This document shows, piece by piece, positions 1 to 8,180 of a stretch of DNA of 64,000 nucleotides (its first letter is position 1; each line of letters starts with the position of its first letter). Where the stretch lies: the NCBI RefSeq assembly GCF_030068605.1, contig NZ_JASJOU010000012.1, positions 1 to 64,000 of the forward strand, written 5' to 3'. Below the pieces are notes generated by a model, which did no database searches, was not told the origin of the DNA, and saw only the letters and a program-made list of their open reading frames with translations. Origin of the DNA: Xanthocytophaga agilis (GTDB lineage: Bacteria > Bacteroidota > Bacteroidia > Cytophagales > 172606-1). The translations under genes were made by a program, and so were the position numbers.

Positions 1-432
1 GTTCAGGTGTATGACCATATGAATCTAAGCTCATTTGCCGGATGTTATTATGTGACAGTGGTAGACCGAAGTGGCAATGAGAGTGCTCCAAGCAACATTG
101 TTTGTCAGGATAATTGTCCTTACTATGCATTGCCCAATGTAATTACCCCTGATAATGGAGATACACTAAATCAAGTGTTTGAACCCTATCCTTGTCCCAG
201 ATTTATTGAGTCAGGAAAGATAACTATACTGAACCGTTGGGGACGTAAAGTTTTCGAAACCAGTGATATACACATTAATTGGGCTGGTGGTTTAAATAAT
301 AATGCAGAGGTCTCAGATGCAAACAACGTATCACCAGGTGTTTATTATTATTCAGCTGAACTAAAAACAATGAGGCTCCGTCGAAGAGATGAACGAATAG
401 TCATAAAAGGTTGGGTCCATATACTTAAATAA
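1..432 (+). CDS. C-terminal end of a T9SS type B cargo protein (5' truncated)
   Basis: The reading frame is open at the first base of the window, so only the last 143 codons are present. The visible part ends in the gliding-motility-associated C-terminal domain (CHU_C / type B T9SS sorting signal): an LPNVITPDNGD-like opening, an ITILNRWGRKVFE strand and a SPGVYYYSAEL strand close to the end. In this family the domain directs secretion across the outer membrane by the type IX system and is retained or cleaved at the cell surface. The upstream part, which would reveal the function of the passenger, is outside the window. A strong terminator follows directly. Confidence 0.85.
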   Translation, partial: VQVYDHMNLSSFAGCYYVTVVDRSGNESAPSNIVCQDNCPYYALPNVITPDNGDTLNQVFEPYPCPRFIESGKITILNRWGRKVFETSDIHINWAGGLNNNAEVSDANNVSPGVYYYSAELKTMRLRRRDERIVIKGWVHILK

Positions 433-434
433 AA

Positions 435-478
435 GAAAACGCCCGATTCAATAATGAGTCGGGCGTTTTCTTTTTTTA
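435..478. terminator. bidirectional rho-independent terminator
   Basis: A 15-bp stem (435-449 with 456-470, one G-T wobble) closes a 6-nt loop and is followed by a run of T; A residues on the other side allow it to work for hemB on the opposite strand too. It sits between two convergent genes. Confidence 0.9.
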
Positions 479-487
479 TACGAAAGA

Positions 488-1456
488 TCATTTTTGTAGC
501 AATGCAAATTCTTTGGCAAAGTAGGTGAGGATTATTTTGGCTCCTGCACGCTTAATACTTACTAGCATTTCCAACATAGCTCTTTCTCCATCCAGCCAAC
601 CATTCTGAGCTGCTGCTTTAATCATTGCGTATTCTCCACTCACATTATATGCAGCAATAGGTATGGGAAAATTTTCGTTCAGCGTTTGAATGATATCCAA
701 ATACGAAAAGGCTGGCTTAACCATTAGAAAGTCAGCTCCTTCTGCATAATCTAACTCTGCTTCGATGAGAGCTTCTCTTCGATTAGCCGGATTCATCTGG
801 TAGGTTTTCTTATCACCAAATTTTGGGGCAGAATCCAGTGCATCCCGAAAAGGACCATAAAATGCACTTGCATATTTAGCACTATAGGACATAATGGCTA
901 CATTCGTAAATCCTTCATCATCCAGTGTTTCACGTATATAACCTACTCGTCCATCCATCATATCTGATGGGCCAATGATATCTGCTCCAGCTCTTGCCTG
1001 AGCTAATGCCATTTTACCCAACACAACTAACGTCTCATCATTCAGAATTTTTCCATCCTTCACAATACCATCATGGCCATCACTGCTATAAGGGTCCATG
1101 GCTACATCTGTCATAATTGTAGCTTCAGGCAGTTTTTCCTTAATCTCACGAATCGTTCGCAAATAAAGCCCATCTGAATTATAGCTTTCAGTGGCATATT
1201 TATCTTTTTTACTTTCCTCTAATTGAGGAAAGATATCAAATGTTTTGATGCCTAACTTTAGACAACTTTCAATTTCTTTTAGCAATAAGTCGGGCGAGTA
1301 ACGATAAATTCCTGGCATAGAGCTTACTTCAACCGCTTTATTTGTTCCTTCTGTTACGAATAGTGGAAAAATCAGGTCGTCCGTGGATAATGTTGTTTCC
1401 TGTGCCAGGCGACGAATTGTTTCTGATTGGCGATTACGTCGGGGTCTTCTAATCAT
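488..1456 (-). CDS. hemB: delta-aminolevulinic acid dehydratase (porphobilinogen synthase)
   Basis: Condenses two 5-aminolevulinate molecules to porphobilinogen in cytoplasmic haem synthesis. The 322-aa length is normal. Both active-site lysines are visible: K194 in SAKYAS and the Schiff-base K247 in MVKPA. Other family signatures are GPSDMMDGRVG (162-172) and MNPANRREAL (221-230). At the metal site (116-130) the stretch TDVAMDPYSSDGHDG carries Asp and Ser where zinc-type enzymes have three Cys, which predicts the Mg/K-dependent class. It is transcribed alone, convergent with the T9SS cargo gene. A TAnnTTTG box lies about 90 bp upstream. Confidence 0.96.
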   Translation of the reverse strand: MIRRPRRNRQSETIRRLAQETTLSTDDLIFPLFVTEGTNKAVEVSSMPGIYRYSPDLLLKEIESCLKLGIKTFDIFPQLEESKKDKYATESYNSDGLYLRTIREIKEKLPEATIMTDVAMDPYSSDGHDGIVKDGKILNDETLVVLGKMALAQARAGADIIGPSDMMDGRVGYIRETLDDEGFTNVAIMSYSAKYASAFYGPFRDALDSAPKFGDKKTYQMNPANRREALIEAELDYAEGADFLMVKPAFSYLDIIQTLNENFPIPIAAYNVSGEYAMIKAAAQNGWLDGERAMLEMLVSIKRAGAKIILTYFAKEFALLQK

Positions 1457-1544
1457 TATAAGAAATCAGTTAGGTAAGCACACTAAGAATGAGAAAGGAA
1501 TAAAATCTTTGTATTAATGTTATCCTTTCTTATATAATAGGTTG

Positions 1545-1552
1545 CAAAAATA
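1545..1552 (-). promoter_or_regulatory. candidate -7 promoter box for hemB
   Basis: On the minus strand this reads TATTTTTG, matching the Bacteroidota -7 consensus TAnnTTTG, in the gap between hemB and the response regulator. No convincing -33 TTG was found at the expected spacing, so this is a weak call. Confidence 0.3.
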
Positions 1553-1573
1553 GAGAAAAGAAGATAAAACTTC

Positions 1574-2272
1574 TTAAGCTCCTAACACTTGTAATCGATA
1601 GCCTGTTCCATGAACATTAATGATTTCTACCTGTGGGTCATCTTTTAAATATTTGCGAAGTTTTGTTATATAAACATCCATACTCCTCGCGTTAAAGTAG
1701 GTATCGTCTCGCCAGATAAGACGCAGGGCCAGGCTACGCTCCAATGTCTGGTTCAGATTGTTGCATAATAGTTTAAGTAATTCTGCTTCTTTGGTAGTTA
1801 ATTTGGTGGTTTTTTCATCTTTTTTTAACAATTGTTGTTCGTAATCAAATAAATAGGCTCCTATTTCGAATATCTTTTTTTCTTCTGCCGAATTTGTCTG
1901 TGGTTGAGACCGACGAAGGATGGCTTTCATTCGCAATAACAACTCTTCCATACTAAAAGGCTTTGTCATATAATCATCAGCGCCTATTCGTAGTCCTTCT
2001 AGTGTATCTTCCTTCATTGATTTTGCGGTTAAAAAGATAATGGGGATCTGTTTGTCAACACTACGAACTTCTTTCGCCAGAGAAAATCCATCTTTTTTGG
2101 GCATCATTACGTCGAAGATGCAAAGATCATAGGTCTCTTTTCGGAAGAGGTTAAATGCTTCTTCTCCATCCCGGGCTAGTCTTGCCTCATATCCTTTCAG
2201 ATCCAGGTATTCTTTTAGTAGTTCACCCAGATTATTGTCATCTTCAACCAGTAAAATTTTGAGTTTACTCAT
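1574..2272 (-). CDS. OmpR/PhoB-family response regulator
   Basis: Receiver domain followed by a winged-helix DNA-binding domain, 232 aa. The receiver shows the acidic pair in LLVEDD, the phosphoacceptor Asp in CIFDVMMPKKDG, a T in FLTAKS and the conserved K in MTKPFS. The C-terminal half has LTTKEAELLKLL, RSMDVYITKLRKYL and a GTGYRL wing, typical of Trans_Reg_C. I place the start at the ATG of MSKLKILLVEDD rather than 23 codons upstream, since the longer N-terminus adds non-family sequence. It lies downstream of the histidine kinase on the same strand and is its likely partner, although about 410 bp separate them. Confidence 0.93.
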   Translation of the reverse strand: MSKLKILLVEDDNNLGELLKEYLDLKGYEARLARDGEEAFNLFRKETYDLCIFDVMMPKKDGFSLAKEVRSVDKQIPIIFLTAKSMKEDTLEGLRIGADDYMTKPFSMEELLLRMKAILRRSQPQTNSAEEKKIFEIGAYLFDYEQQLLKKDEKTTKLTTKEAELLKLLCNNLNQTLERSLALRLIWRDDTYFNARSMDVYITKLRKYLKDDPQVEIINVHGTGYRLQVLGA

Positions 2273-2449
2273 ATTAGGATAGTAATAAGGATCAGATATT
2301 TTAAAAGATCTCGAAGTCTTGTACAAGGATAATAAATTCAAATTTCATTAGAGTAACTGTTTCTTTGAGTAACCTTTCTTTGGGCATCCACTATAACTGG
2401 AAGCTTAGAAAGAGATCTACTTTTATAATTGCCTATTACCTGTACTATC

Positions 2450-2632
2450 CTATTCTTCTCTCTTTATAAAAGAGGGACCACAATTACCACATGATTCATC
2501 GAAAACAGTTTTTCCTGTCATGATTCTTTTGATAGTATGAATATTCTTGTCTTTGGGTAATACAACTATGAAGTATAAAGGGTCAGTTTTTTCATTCTGA
2601 TATTCCTTATAAGAAATTAAGGCAAGCAACAA
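2450..2632 (-). CDS. possible small secreted or membrane protein, start unclear
   Basis: A small open frame between the kinase and regulator genes on the same strand. It encodes about 60-68 residues. Before the first usual start (TTG at 2632) the frame stays open for roughly eight codons and adds a hydrophobic run, so the N-terminus looks like a signal peptide or membrane helix (IIFVLLLALIS). The C-terminus has a CGNC pair. No ATG is available in frame. It may be a real accessory protein of the two-component system, a decayed gene, or chance. I do not recognise a family. Confidence 0.25.
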   Translation of the reverse strand: MLLALISYKEYQNEKTDPLYFIVVLPKDKNIHTIKRIMTGKTVFDESCGNCGPSFIKREE

Positions 2633-2684
2633 GACAAAGATTATACAGCGATTATTTATATTTTAATGCACTGCATAAGAGAGC

Positions 2685-4553
2685 CTATATCTGGCTATAA
2701 GGTAAAAATACTTCAAATGTACTTCCTACCCCTGGCTGACTTTCTACTGTAATCTGGCCATGATGGACATCTATCACAGTTTTTACATAACTTAATCCTA
2801 GTCCAAAGCCTTTTACATCATGTAGATTACCAGTAGAGACACGATAAAATTTGTCAAATATTTTACTTAGGGCTTCTTTGCTCATACCAATGCCATGATC
2901 TGTAATACTTATTTTTAAACCATCTGATACATTTTGTGTTGATATTTGAATCTGCGGTTTATCTGGAGAATACTTATTTGCATTATCCAGTAAATTATAA
3001 ATCAGATTAGTGATATGTACCTCATCTGCCTCAATTTCAGTATTCTCCGCATCTAACTGAAGGTCTACGGTTCCCTCACGTTTTTCAATCTGAACGCCAA
3101 TATTTTGTAACACATCTTCAATTACCTCATGTACATTTATAGTACTAAGTTTCAGTTTCAACTGACCTTTATCAAGAGTTGCCGCCTGAAGAACTTTTTC
3201 TACCTGAGACCCAAGTCGGCGGTTTTCATCGGAAATTACCCTCAAATACCGGTTTAAAGAGCTTGAATGTGTTTGAATATCAGGGTCCTGGAGCATCTCG
3301 CATGCTAACGAGATCGTTGCAATAGGCGTCTTAAATTCGTGGGTCATGTTATTAATAAAGTCATTTTTTACTTCTGATAATTTCTTTTGTTTTAGAATCG
3401 TATTAACTGACACATAAAAAATTGCCATAATGACTCCACACAAGACAATAGAGGTTAGTAAAATCCAGAATGTAGAGCTATTGATAAATGTCTGCTTATC
3501 TGGAAATAGTACATATAATATATCATTTTTTGCATGCAAGTCATTGGTAAACAGATTAATTGTAAATGCCTCTGAAGGAATCGAACGGTCAACAGATTGA
3601 TTTGATGCGAAGAATACTTGTTTGGATTTGGATGAATGAACGCCATATTCAAAAGGAATGTCTATACTCTGATTTCTAATCTCTGCTTTTAGTAGAGAAT
3701 CCAGTTTAATAGGATCAATGCGTTGCTCAACAGGTCTTTCTTTGGAAAATAACTGTTGGAAGACTTCTTTGACAATAGTAGATTGTTGTTGAACCTTATC
3801 TACTTTAGTCTGTATCTCAGGTTGAGGAATAGTAGCAATTACTTGATTATTATCTTTTTTGCCTTTTCGTGTTTTAGATGGTTTTTTTGTCTGAAGAGCT
3901 CCTGATGTATATTGATTTGTTGTGTCCAATATCAATGAATCTACCGGAATCCCCATCAAGCGCATTTGTTCAAGCATTGCCTCATTTAGCCAACGTTCCA
4001 GTGCCTCATTCTGTCGTTGCATTTCCTGCATTTCTTGTCTAAACTCAGACATATCACGAAAGGGATCATGTCTGCGAAAAAGATTATTTTGAGGCTGGCT
4101 GCTTGGATAAATACTTGCAGAATCATATCCACTATATAAAGGACTATACTCTGTGTAAGTTTGCTGAATATGAAACTGAACGATTCCAGGATAAATTATT
4201 TCCATGGAGTCTGTAGCAGCAATATAATTATCTTTTTTAGAATCGCTTTTGCGATTCCTTTTATGAAGGTTCTTTATTGGTTTTGCTGCTTTTACTAAAG
4301 CATCATTATTTTGAATAGTAGTTCCTCTTATATTTTGATGACTGGTATCTCGCAGTTGTTGAGATGCTAGCCATACTACTTCTTCCCGTTGCAATTTATT
4401 GGCGACATGTTGCAATGCCTCCTGTACATTCTGATCAAATCGTTCTTCTGCAACCGTACGTGCCTGAAAGATCCAATATCCCTGAAAACCGATAAGCCCA
4501 AGTGTGGCTAATGCCATCAGGAAGATAATCCATCTGATTTGTTGCTTTTTCAT
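2685..4553 (-). CDS. membrane sensor histidine kinase
   Basis: About 622 aa. An N-terminal membrane helix follows MKKQQIRW. It is followed by a long periplasmic region of some 330 residues that is rich in Gln, Met and charged residues, then a second helix (WILLTSIVLCGVIMAIFYV). The HisKA box is NNMTHEFKTPIA with the phosphoacceptor His. The HATPase_c domain shows NLLDNANKYSP (N box), DHGIGM (G1) and GFGLGLSYV (G2). The ATG at 4553 is chosen because it directly precedes the membrane segment; an upstream start would add only six residues. It pairs with the OmpR-type regulator downstream. The sensing domain is not one I recognise, so the signal is unknown. Confidence 0.93.
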   Translation of the reverse strand: MKKQQIRWIIFLMALATLGLIGFQGYWIFQARTVAEERFDQNVQEALQHVANKLQREEVVWLASQQLRDTSHQNIRGTTIQNNDALVKAAKPIKNLHKRNRKSDSKKDNYIAATDSMEIIYPGIVQFHIQQTYTEYSPLYSGYDSASIYPSSQPQNNLFRRHDPFRDMSEFRQEMQEMQRQNEALERWLNEAMLEQMRLMGIPVDSLILDTTNQYTSGALQTKKPSKTRKGKKDNNQVIATIPQPEIQTKVDKVQQQSTIVKEVFQQLFSKERPVEQRIDPIKLDSLLKAEIRNQSIDIPFEYGVHSSKSKQVFFASNQSVDRSIPSEAFTINLFTNDLHAKNDILYVLFPDKQTFINSSTFWILLTSIVLCGVIMAIFYVSVNTILKQKKLSEVKNDFINNMTHEFKTPIATISLACEMLQDPDIQTHSSSLNRYLRVISDENRRLGSQVEKVLQAATLDKGQLKLKLSTINVHEVIEDVLQNIGVQIEKREGTVDLQLDAENTEIEADEVHITNLIYNLLDNANKYSPDKPQIQISTQNVSDGLKISITDHGIGMSKEALSKIFDKFYRVSTGNLHDVKGFGLGLSYVKTVIDVHHGQITVESQPGVGSTFEVFLPYSQI

Positions 4554-5145
4554 AAACGTATATTCACACACTTATTTATTTCAACTAAGGCTGTTACCAT
4601 ACTATAGTACAGCCTATTCTAAGATAACAAAATTACAAGTCGTTTATCTTTACTTTTGGTTTTTAACACTCTTTAACACAATTTCTTAAGTAATAGGTTA
4701 CTTTTTTGGAATACTCCCATAAAAATAAAATGCACACTGCTGCAACCATTTATCCGCTTTTTGCATCTTATTACTGTCTTGTTTCACCGACCGTCCGATT
4801 TTGAGATAAAGTGTCCGAAATCGGATAAATAGATTTTGAAATATAGGCTGAATTTTTAAAAGAAAGCATTTTTTGTTTTTGGCATGTGGCTTGTAGTTGT
4901 TAAGAGCTGGGTAAACTGTTTCCAGAGACTCATCTGCCAGAAATCGCACTTCACGCTGTAATTTTATGAGTTACGCGGAATAATCTTGTTCAAAACACTA
5001 CAATTTGTTTTTTTGACATTATTCAATAAATGAAAAAAATATTTTTCAAAATATATAGTACTATGTATTGCAAGGTATTGTCTATTAACATATATTTGTC
5101 ACTATAATCCATACATTTGATTTTTAGCCTTTTATATATATTATC
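4554..5145. other. intergenic region, no confident gene
   Basis: About 590 bp between divergent genes. It holds a minus-strand TAATTTTG (4628-4635), a plausible -7 box for the kinase, and an 8-bp inverted repeat tccgattt/aaatcgga (4794-4801, 4818-4825). An 83-codon minus-strand frame (4698-4949) has a basic, low-complexity translation without recognisable motifs and is not called as a gene. Confidence 0.5.
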
Positions 5146-5472
5146 ATGAAACCAGTAAAAGTTTACTCCCAATTAGCATTGCTTTGTCTGTTATTGATGA
5201 GCATGGGCTTTCCGAGCGTAATAGCGGAGGATGACACAGGTTCGGATAAAACTAAATCTGTACGGTACGTAAAGGTTGGCTTTCTAGCTTGTACTCGCCA
5301 AGTGTCACAGGCGGAGGATACACAGAAAATCCAGGAGACCAAATGCGTAAATAAGATAGATAAAGGAGAAGATGGCAAAATAATTAATAATAACTCTCCC
5401 AAAATCTCGCAAAAGGTAGGGGCTAGTGTGGAAACTGTAGCTCAACACATTGAGCAGTGGATAAGACATTAG
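5146..5472 (+). CDS. small exported protein of unknown function
   Basis: 108 aa starting at an ATG and followed by a strong terminator, which supports a real transcript. Residues 1-27 form a signal peptide (positive start, LALLCLLLMSMGF core, likely cleavage after VIA). The mature part is short, hydrophilic and Lys/Glu/Asn-rich, with two Cys at about residues 49 and 67 that could form a disulfide. No family is recognised. It is a stand-alone gene between the two-component system and a glycosyltransferase. Confidence 0.6.
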   Translation: MKPVKVYSQLALLCLLLMSMGFPSVIAEDDTGSDKTKSVRYVKVGFLACTRQVSQAEDTQKIQETKCVNKIDKGEDGKIINNNSPKISQKVGASVETVAQHIEQWIRH

Positions 5473-5491
5473 GATTAAACGATTGTTACAA

Positions 5492-5533
5492 AAAGAAAAG
5501 GTTCCTGTATAGCACAGGAACCTTTTCTTTTTG
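5492..5533 (+). terminator. rho-independent terminator
   Basis: A perfect 17-bp stem (5492-5508 with 5514-5530), 5-nt loop and flanking T run, directly after the small exported protein gene. Confidence 0.9.
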
Positions 5534-5684
5534 GGTAAAACCTTACACTTGTCAACAATCTTGATTAAAAAATCCAGCCTGCCAGTATAAGTCTGAGGTT
5601 AGCATAACTCTTTTTGTTATTTTTGAGACGTCATTATGTGCAGTTCTCTTATACACTTTTGCAGGACAATTTTTCATTTATCGA

Positions 5685-6836
5685 ATGATTTCAGAATTAC
5701 CTTTATTTACCCATTATCCTCCCTACATAAATATTCTATTTTGTGTATTTGTGGGTACTATTATTATATCCCTGTTTTATCAATTATTTTTCTTTAGTCG
5801 ACTGGCATTTTACAAAGAGATACAGCAAAAAGAGTCTGAACAGGAATGGCCTGGTGTCTCAGTTGTGGTATGTGCTTGGAACGAACTGGAAAATCTGAAA
5901 AAGCTAATTCCACTCTTATTAAAACAGAATTACCCTCATTTTGAGATTGTTATAGTAGATGATCGTTCTGATGATGAATGTTATGACTTTCTATTGTTTG
6001 AATCATTTAAGCATCCACAGTTAAATCTAGTTCGGATTAATGACACGCCTGATCATATATCTTCCAAAAAGTATGCGTTAACATTGGGTATCAAGGCCGC
6101 TCAATATGATATTATATTACTGACAGATGCAGATTGCCTTCCTGAGAGTGAGAATTGGATTTCTTATATGACTAGTCCCATCCGAGATGAAAAAAAGGTG
6201 GTTTTAGGTTTCTCTCCTTATAAATATGACACTGGATTCCTGAATTTTCTAATCAGGCATGAAACTTTTTATACTGCAGTTCAGTATATGTCTTTTGCAG
6301 TAGCAGGATTACCTTATATGGGTGTTGGCCGTAATCTTAGTTATAGGAAGTCACTTTTCATACAGAATAAAGGATTCCACTCACATTTAAGAGTAGTAGG
6401 GGGGGACGATGATTTATTTGTGGGAGAAGTGGCTAACAAAAAAAATACTTCAATATGCATTTTACCTGAGGCCTTTATGGTTTCTGAGCCCAAATCTACA
6501 TTTAAGACATGGTTCAGACAGAAAAGAAGACACTTGAATGTTGGGAAAAAATATAAATTGCGTAATAAAATCTTATTAGCTATGTTGTCACTGTCTCAAT
6601 TATTATTTTGGATTTGTGGCATACTTTTAGTCAGCTTTCAAGCGTTTATACCTTTTGTAGTAATAGGTTGGCTGATACGTACCATAATACAAACATGGTT
6701 ATTATATCGTATTGCCAGACGTTTGGATGAAAGTATTGAATGGTATACATTACCTTTATTTGATTTCTTTTATACATTTTACTACATGTTCATTGGAACC
6801 TGGGCTTTATTTACAAAACGTGCCTCATGGAGTTAG
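5685..6836 (+). CDS. membrane-bound family 2 glycosyltransferase
   Basis: 383 aa. One N-terminal membrane helix (about 15-38) precedes a GT-A domain: VSVVVCAWNE, IVIVDDRSDD (89-97) and the DXD-type DAD at 148-150. It is followed by GGDDDLF near residue 240 and QKRRH near 280 (the Q..RW-like region of processive GT2 enzymes). Two or three C-terminal membrane helices complete it. It probably transfers a sugar from a nucleotide donor to a lipid or polysaccharide acceptor at the inner membrane; the sugar and acceptor cannot be told. Its last 10 bp overlap the start of the ECF sigma gene, implying co-transcription. Confidence 0.9.
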   Translation: MISELPLFTHYPPYINILFCVFVGTIIISLFYQLFFFSRLAFYKEIQQKESEQEWPGVSVVVCAWNELENLKKLIPLLLKQNYPHFEIVIVDDRSDDECYDFLLFESFKHPQLNLVRINDTPDHISSKKYALTLGIKAAQYDIILLTDADCLPESENWISYMTSPIRDEKKVVLGFSPYKYDTGFLNFLIRHETFYTAVQYMSFAVAGLPYMGVGRNLSYRKSLFIQNKGFHSHLRVVGGDDDLFVGEVANKKNTSICILPEAFMVSEPKSTFKTWFRQKRRHLNVGKKYKLRNKILLAMLSLSQLLFWICGILLVSFQAFIPFVVIGWLIRTIIQTWLLYRIARRLDESIEWYTLPLFDFFYTFYYMFIGTWALFTKRASWS

Positions 6837-7432
6837 ATAAAGAATTCTCATCGAAAGCCTTAGAAGATTTTAAGCTGGTAGACCAGGCTATTGGTGGTGA
6901 CCAGAAGGCATATGCCGAGTTAATGAAACGGTATAAGAAACCACTGTACCATACAGTATTGAAAATGGTCCGGAATGTTGATGATGCAGAAGACCTGACA
7001 ATCGAGTCTTTTGCCAAAGCGTTTCGTAATCTGGATAAGTTTAAGAAAGATTTTAGTTTCAGCACCTGGTTGTTTCGTATAGCGACTAATAATTGTATTG
7101 ACTTTTTACGTAAAAAGAGATTGGATACCATGCGTATTGCAGGCTCATTGCGTGATAGCAATGGTGATGAAGTAGCTATTGAAATAAAAGATAGCAAACT
7201 GAATCCGCAGGAAGAAGCTATTAAAGATCAGAAGAATGAAATCATTCGGTTGATTATACATAAGTTGCCTCCAAAATACCAGACTCTTGTAAACCTGAGG
7301 TATTTTCAGGAGCTTTCTTATGAAGAAATTGCAGATGAATTACAAGCTCCTTTAGGAACTGTCAAGGCTCAACTGCACCGTGCCAGAGAATTACTCTATG
7401 ACCTGGTAAAAGACAAACAAGAACATATCTAA
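6827..7432 (+). CDS. ECF-type RNA polymerase sigma factor
   Basis: 201 aa with region 2 (AYAELMKRYKKPLYHTV, DDAEDLTIESFAKAF, FSTWLFRIATNNCIDFLRKK) and region 4 (LPPKYQTLVNLRYFQELSYEEIA, PLGTVKAQLHRAR). The family directs RNA polymerase to alternative promoters. No anti-sigma gene is adjacent. It begins inside the last codons of the glycosyltransferase gene, an unusual coupling that suggests translational linkage. A terminator follows it. Confidence 0.94.
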   Translation: MELDKEFSSKALEDFKLVDQAIGGDQKAYAELMKRYKKPLYHTVLKMVRNVDDAEDLTIESFAKAFRNLDKFKKDFSFSTWLFRIATNNCIDFLRKKRLDTMRIAGSLRDSNGDEVAIEIKDSKLNPQEEAIKDQKNEIIRLIIHKLPPKYQTLVNLRYFQELSYEEIADELQAPLGTVKAQLHRARELLYDLVKDKQEHI

Positions 7433-7460
7433 TAGTTTTATTTTTGCTTTATGCATCTTT

Positions 7461-7486
7461 TAGCATCTGAAAAGATGCTATTTTTG
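7461..7486 (+). terminator. rho-independent terminator
   Basis: 8-bp stem tagcatct/agatgcta with a GAAA tetraloop followed by a T run, 29 bp after the sigma factor stop. Confidence 0.8.
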
Positions 7487-7511
7487 AAGCATTAACAAAA
7501 TATAATAACCT

Positions 7512-8141
7512 GTGGATATAATCCTGAAGTATTTTCCTCATCTTACCGAAAAACAGAAGGAACAATTTGCCTTATTGGAATCTCTTTACAAAGAGTGGAA
7601 TGAGAAGATCAATGTTATTTCCCGAAAAGACATTGATGCGTTATATGAAAAGCATATTCTACATTCATTAGGCATTGCAAAAGTGATTACCTTTAAATCT
7701 GGTACTGATATTTTGGATGTTGGTACTGGAGGTGGCTTTCCTGGTATTCCTTTGGCTATCTTATTTCCGGAATGTAATTTTCATCTGGTAGATTCAATAG
7801 GAAAGAAGATTAAAGTTGTGCAGGAAGTTGCAAATGGCGTTGGGCTTACCAATATCAAAGCAGAGCAGACCAGGGCTGAACAATTGCCTCTTACCTATGA
7901 TTTTGTTGTGAGCAGAGCTGTTACTCAAATGAAAGAGTTCTACGGGTGGGTAAAGCACAAAATCAACAAACATTACCAGCACGATCTGCGAAATGGTATT
8001 TTATATCTTAAAGGAGGCGATTTGACAGAGGAGCTTGAAGCTGCACGGGTAAAGTATAAGTTATACCCGCTGACAGAATACTTTGAAGAGGAATTTTTTG
8101 AAACAAAATATGTAGTATATATTCCAATAGACAAGAAATAA
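7512..8141 (+). CDS. rsmG: 16S rRNA (guanine-527-N7) methyltransferase RsmG
   Basis: 209 aa, GidB family. The SAM-binding motif I is ILDVGTGGGFPGIPLAI, preceded by NVISRKD and HILHSL, and followed by DFVVSRAV. It methylates N7 of G527 in 16S rRNA using S-adenosylmethionine. The start codon is GTG at 7512; no ATG is available before the conserved N-terminal helix. It lies between two terminators and so appears to be transcribed alone. Confidence 0.95.
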   Translation: MDIILKYFPHLTEKQKEQFALLESLYKEWNEKINVISRKDIDALYEKHILHSLGIAKVITFKSGTDILDVGTGGGFPGIPLAILFPECNFHLVDSIGKKIKVVQEVANGVGLTNIKAEQTRAEQLPLTYDFVVSRAVTQMKEFYGWVKHKINKHYQHDLRNGILYLKGGDLTEELEAARVKYKLYPLTEYFEEEFFETKYVVYIPIDKK

Positions 8142-8180
8142 AAAACAAAGGGCAATCTTTAGATTGCCCTTTGTTTTTTA
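8140..8180. terminator. bidirectional rho-independent terminator
   Basis: A perfect 19-bp stem (8140-8158 with 8161-8179), A-rich on one side and T-rich on the other. It lies between convergent rsmG and the SusD-like gene and overlaps both stop codons. Confidence 0.9.

Noticed and set aside
4698-4949. 83-codon minus-strand frame beside the histidine kinase, beginning MRFLADES
   Set aside because: The first residues recall DUF5615-type proteins, but the rest is basic, low-complexity and without family motifs. It lies in an intergenic region, so it was not called a gene.
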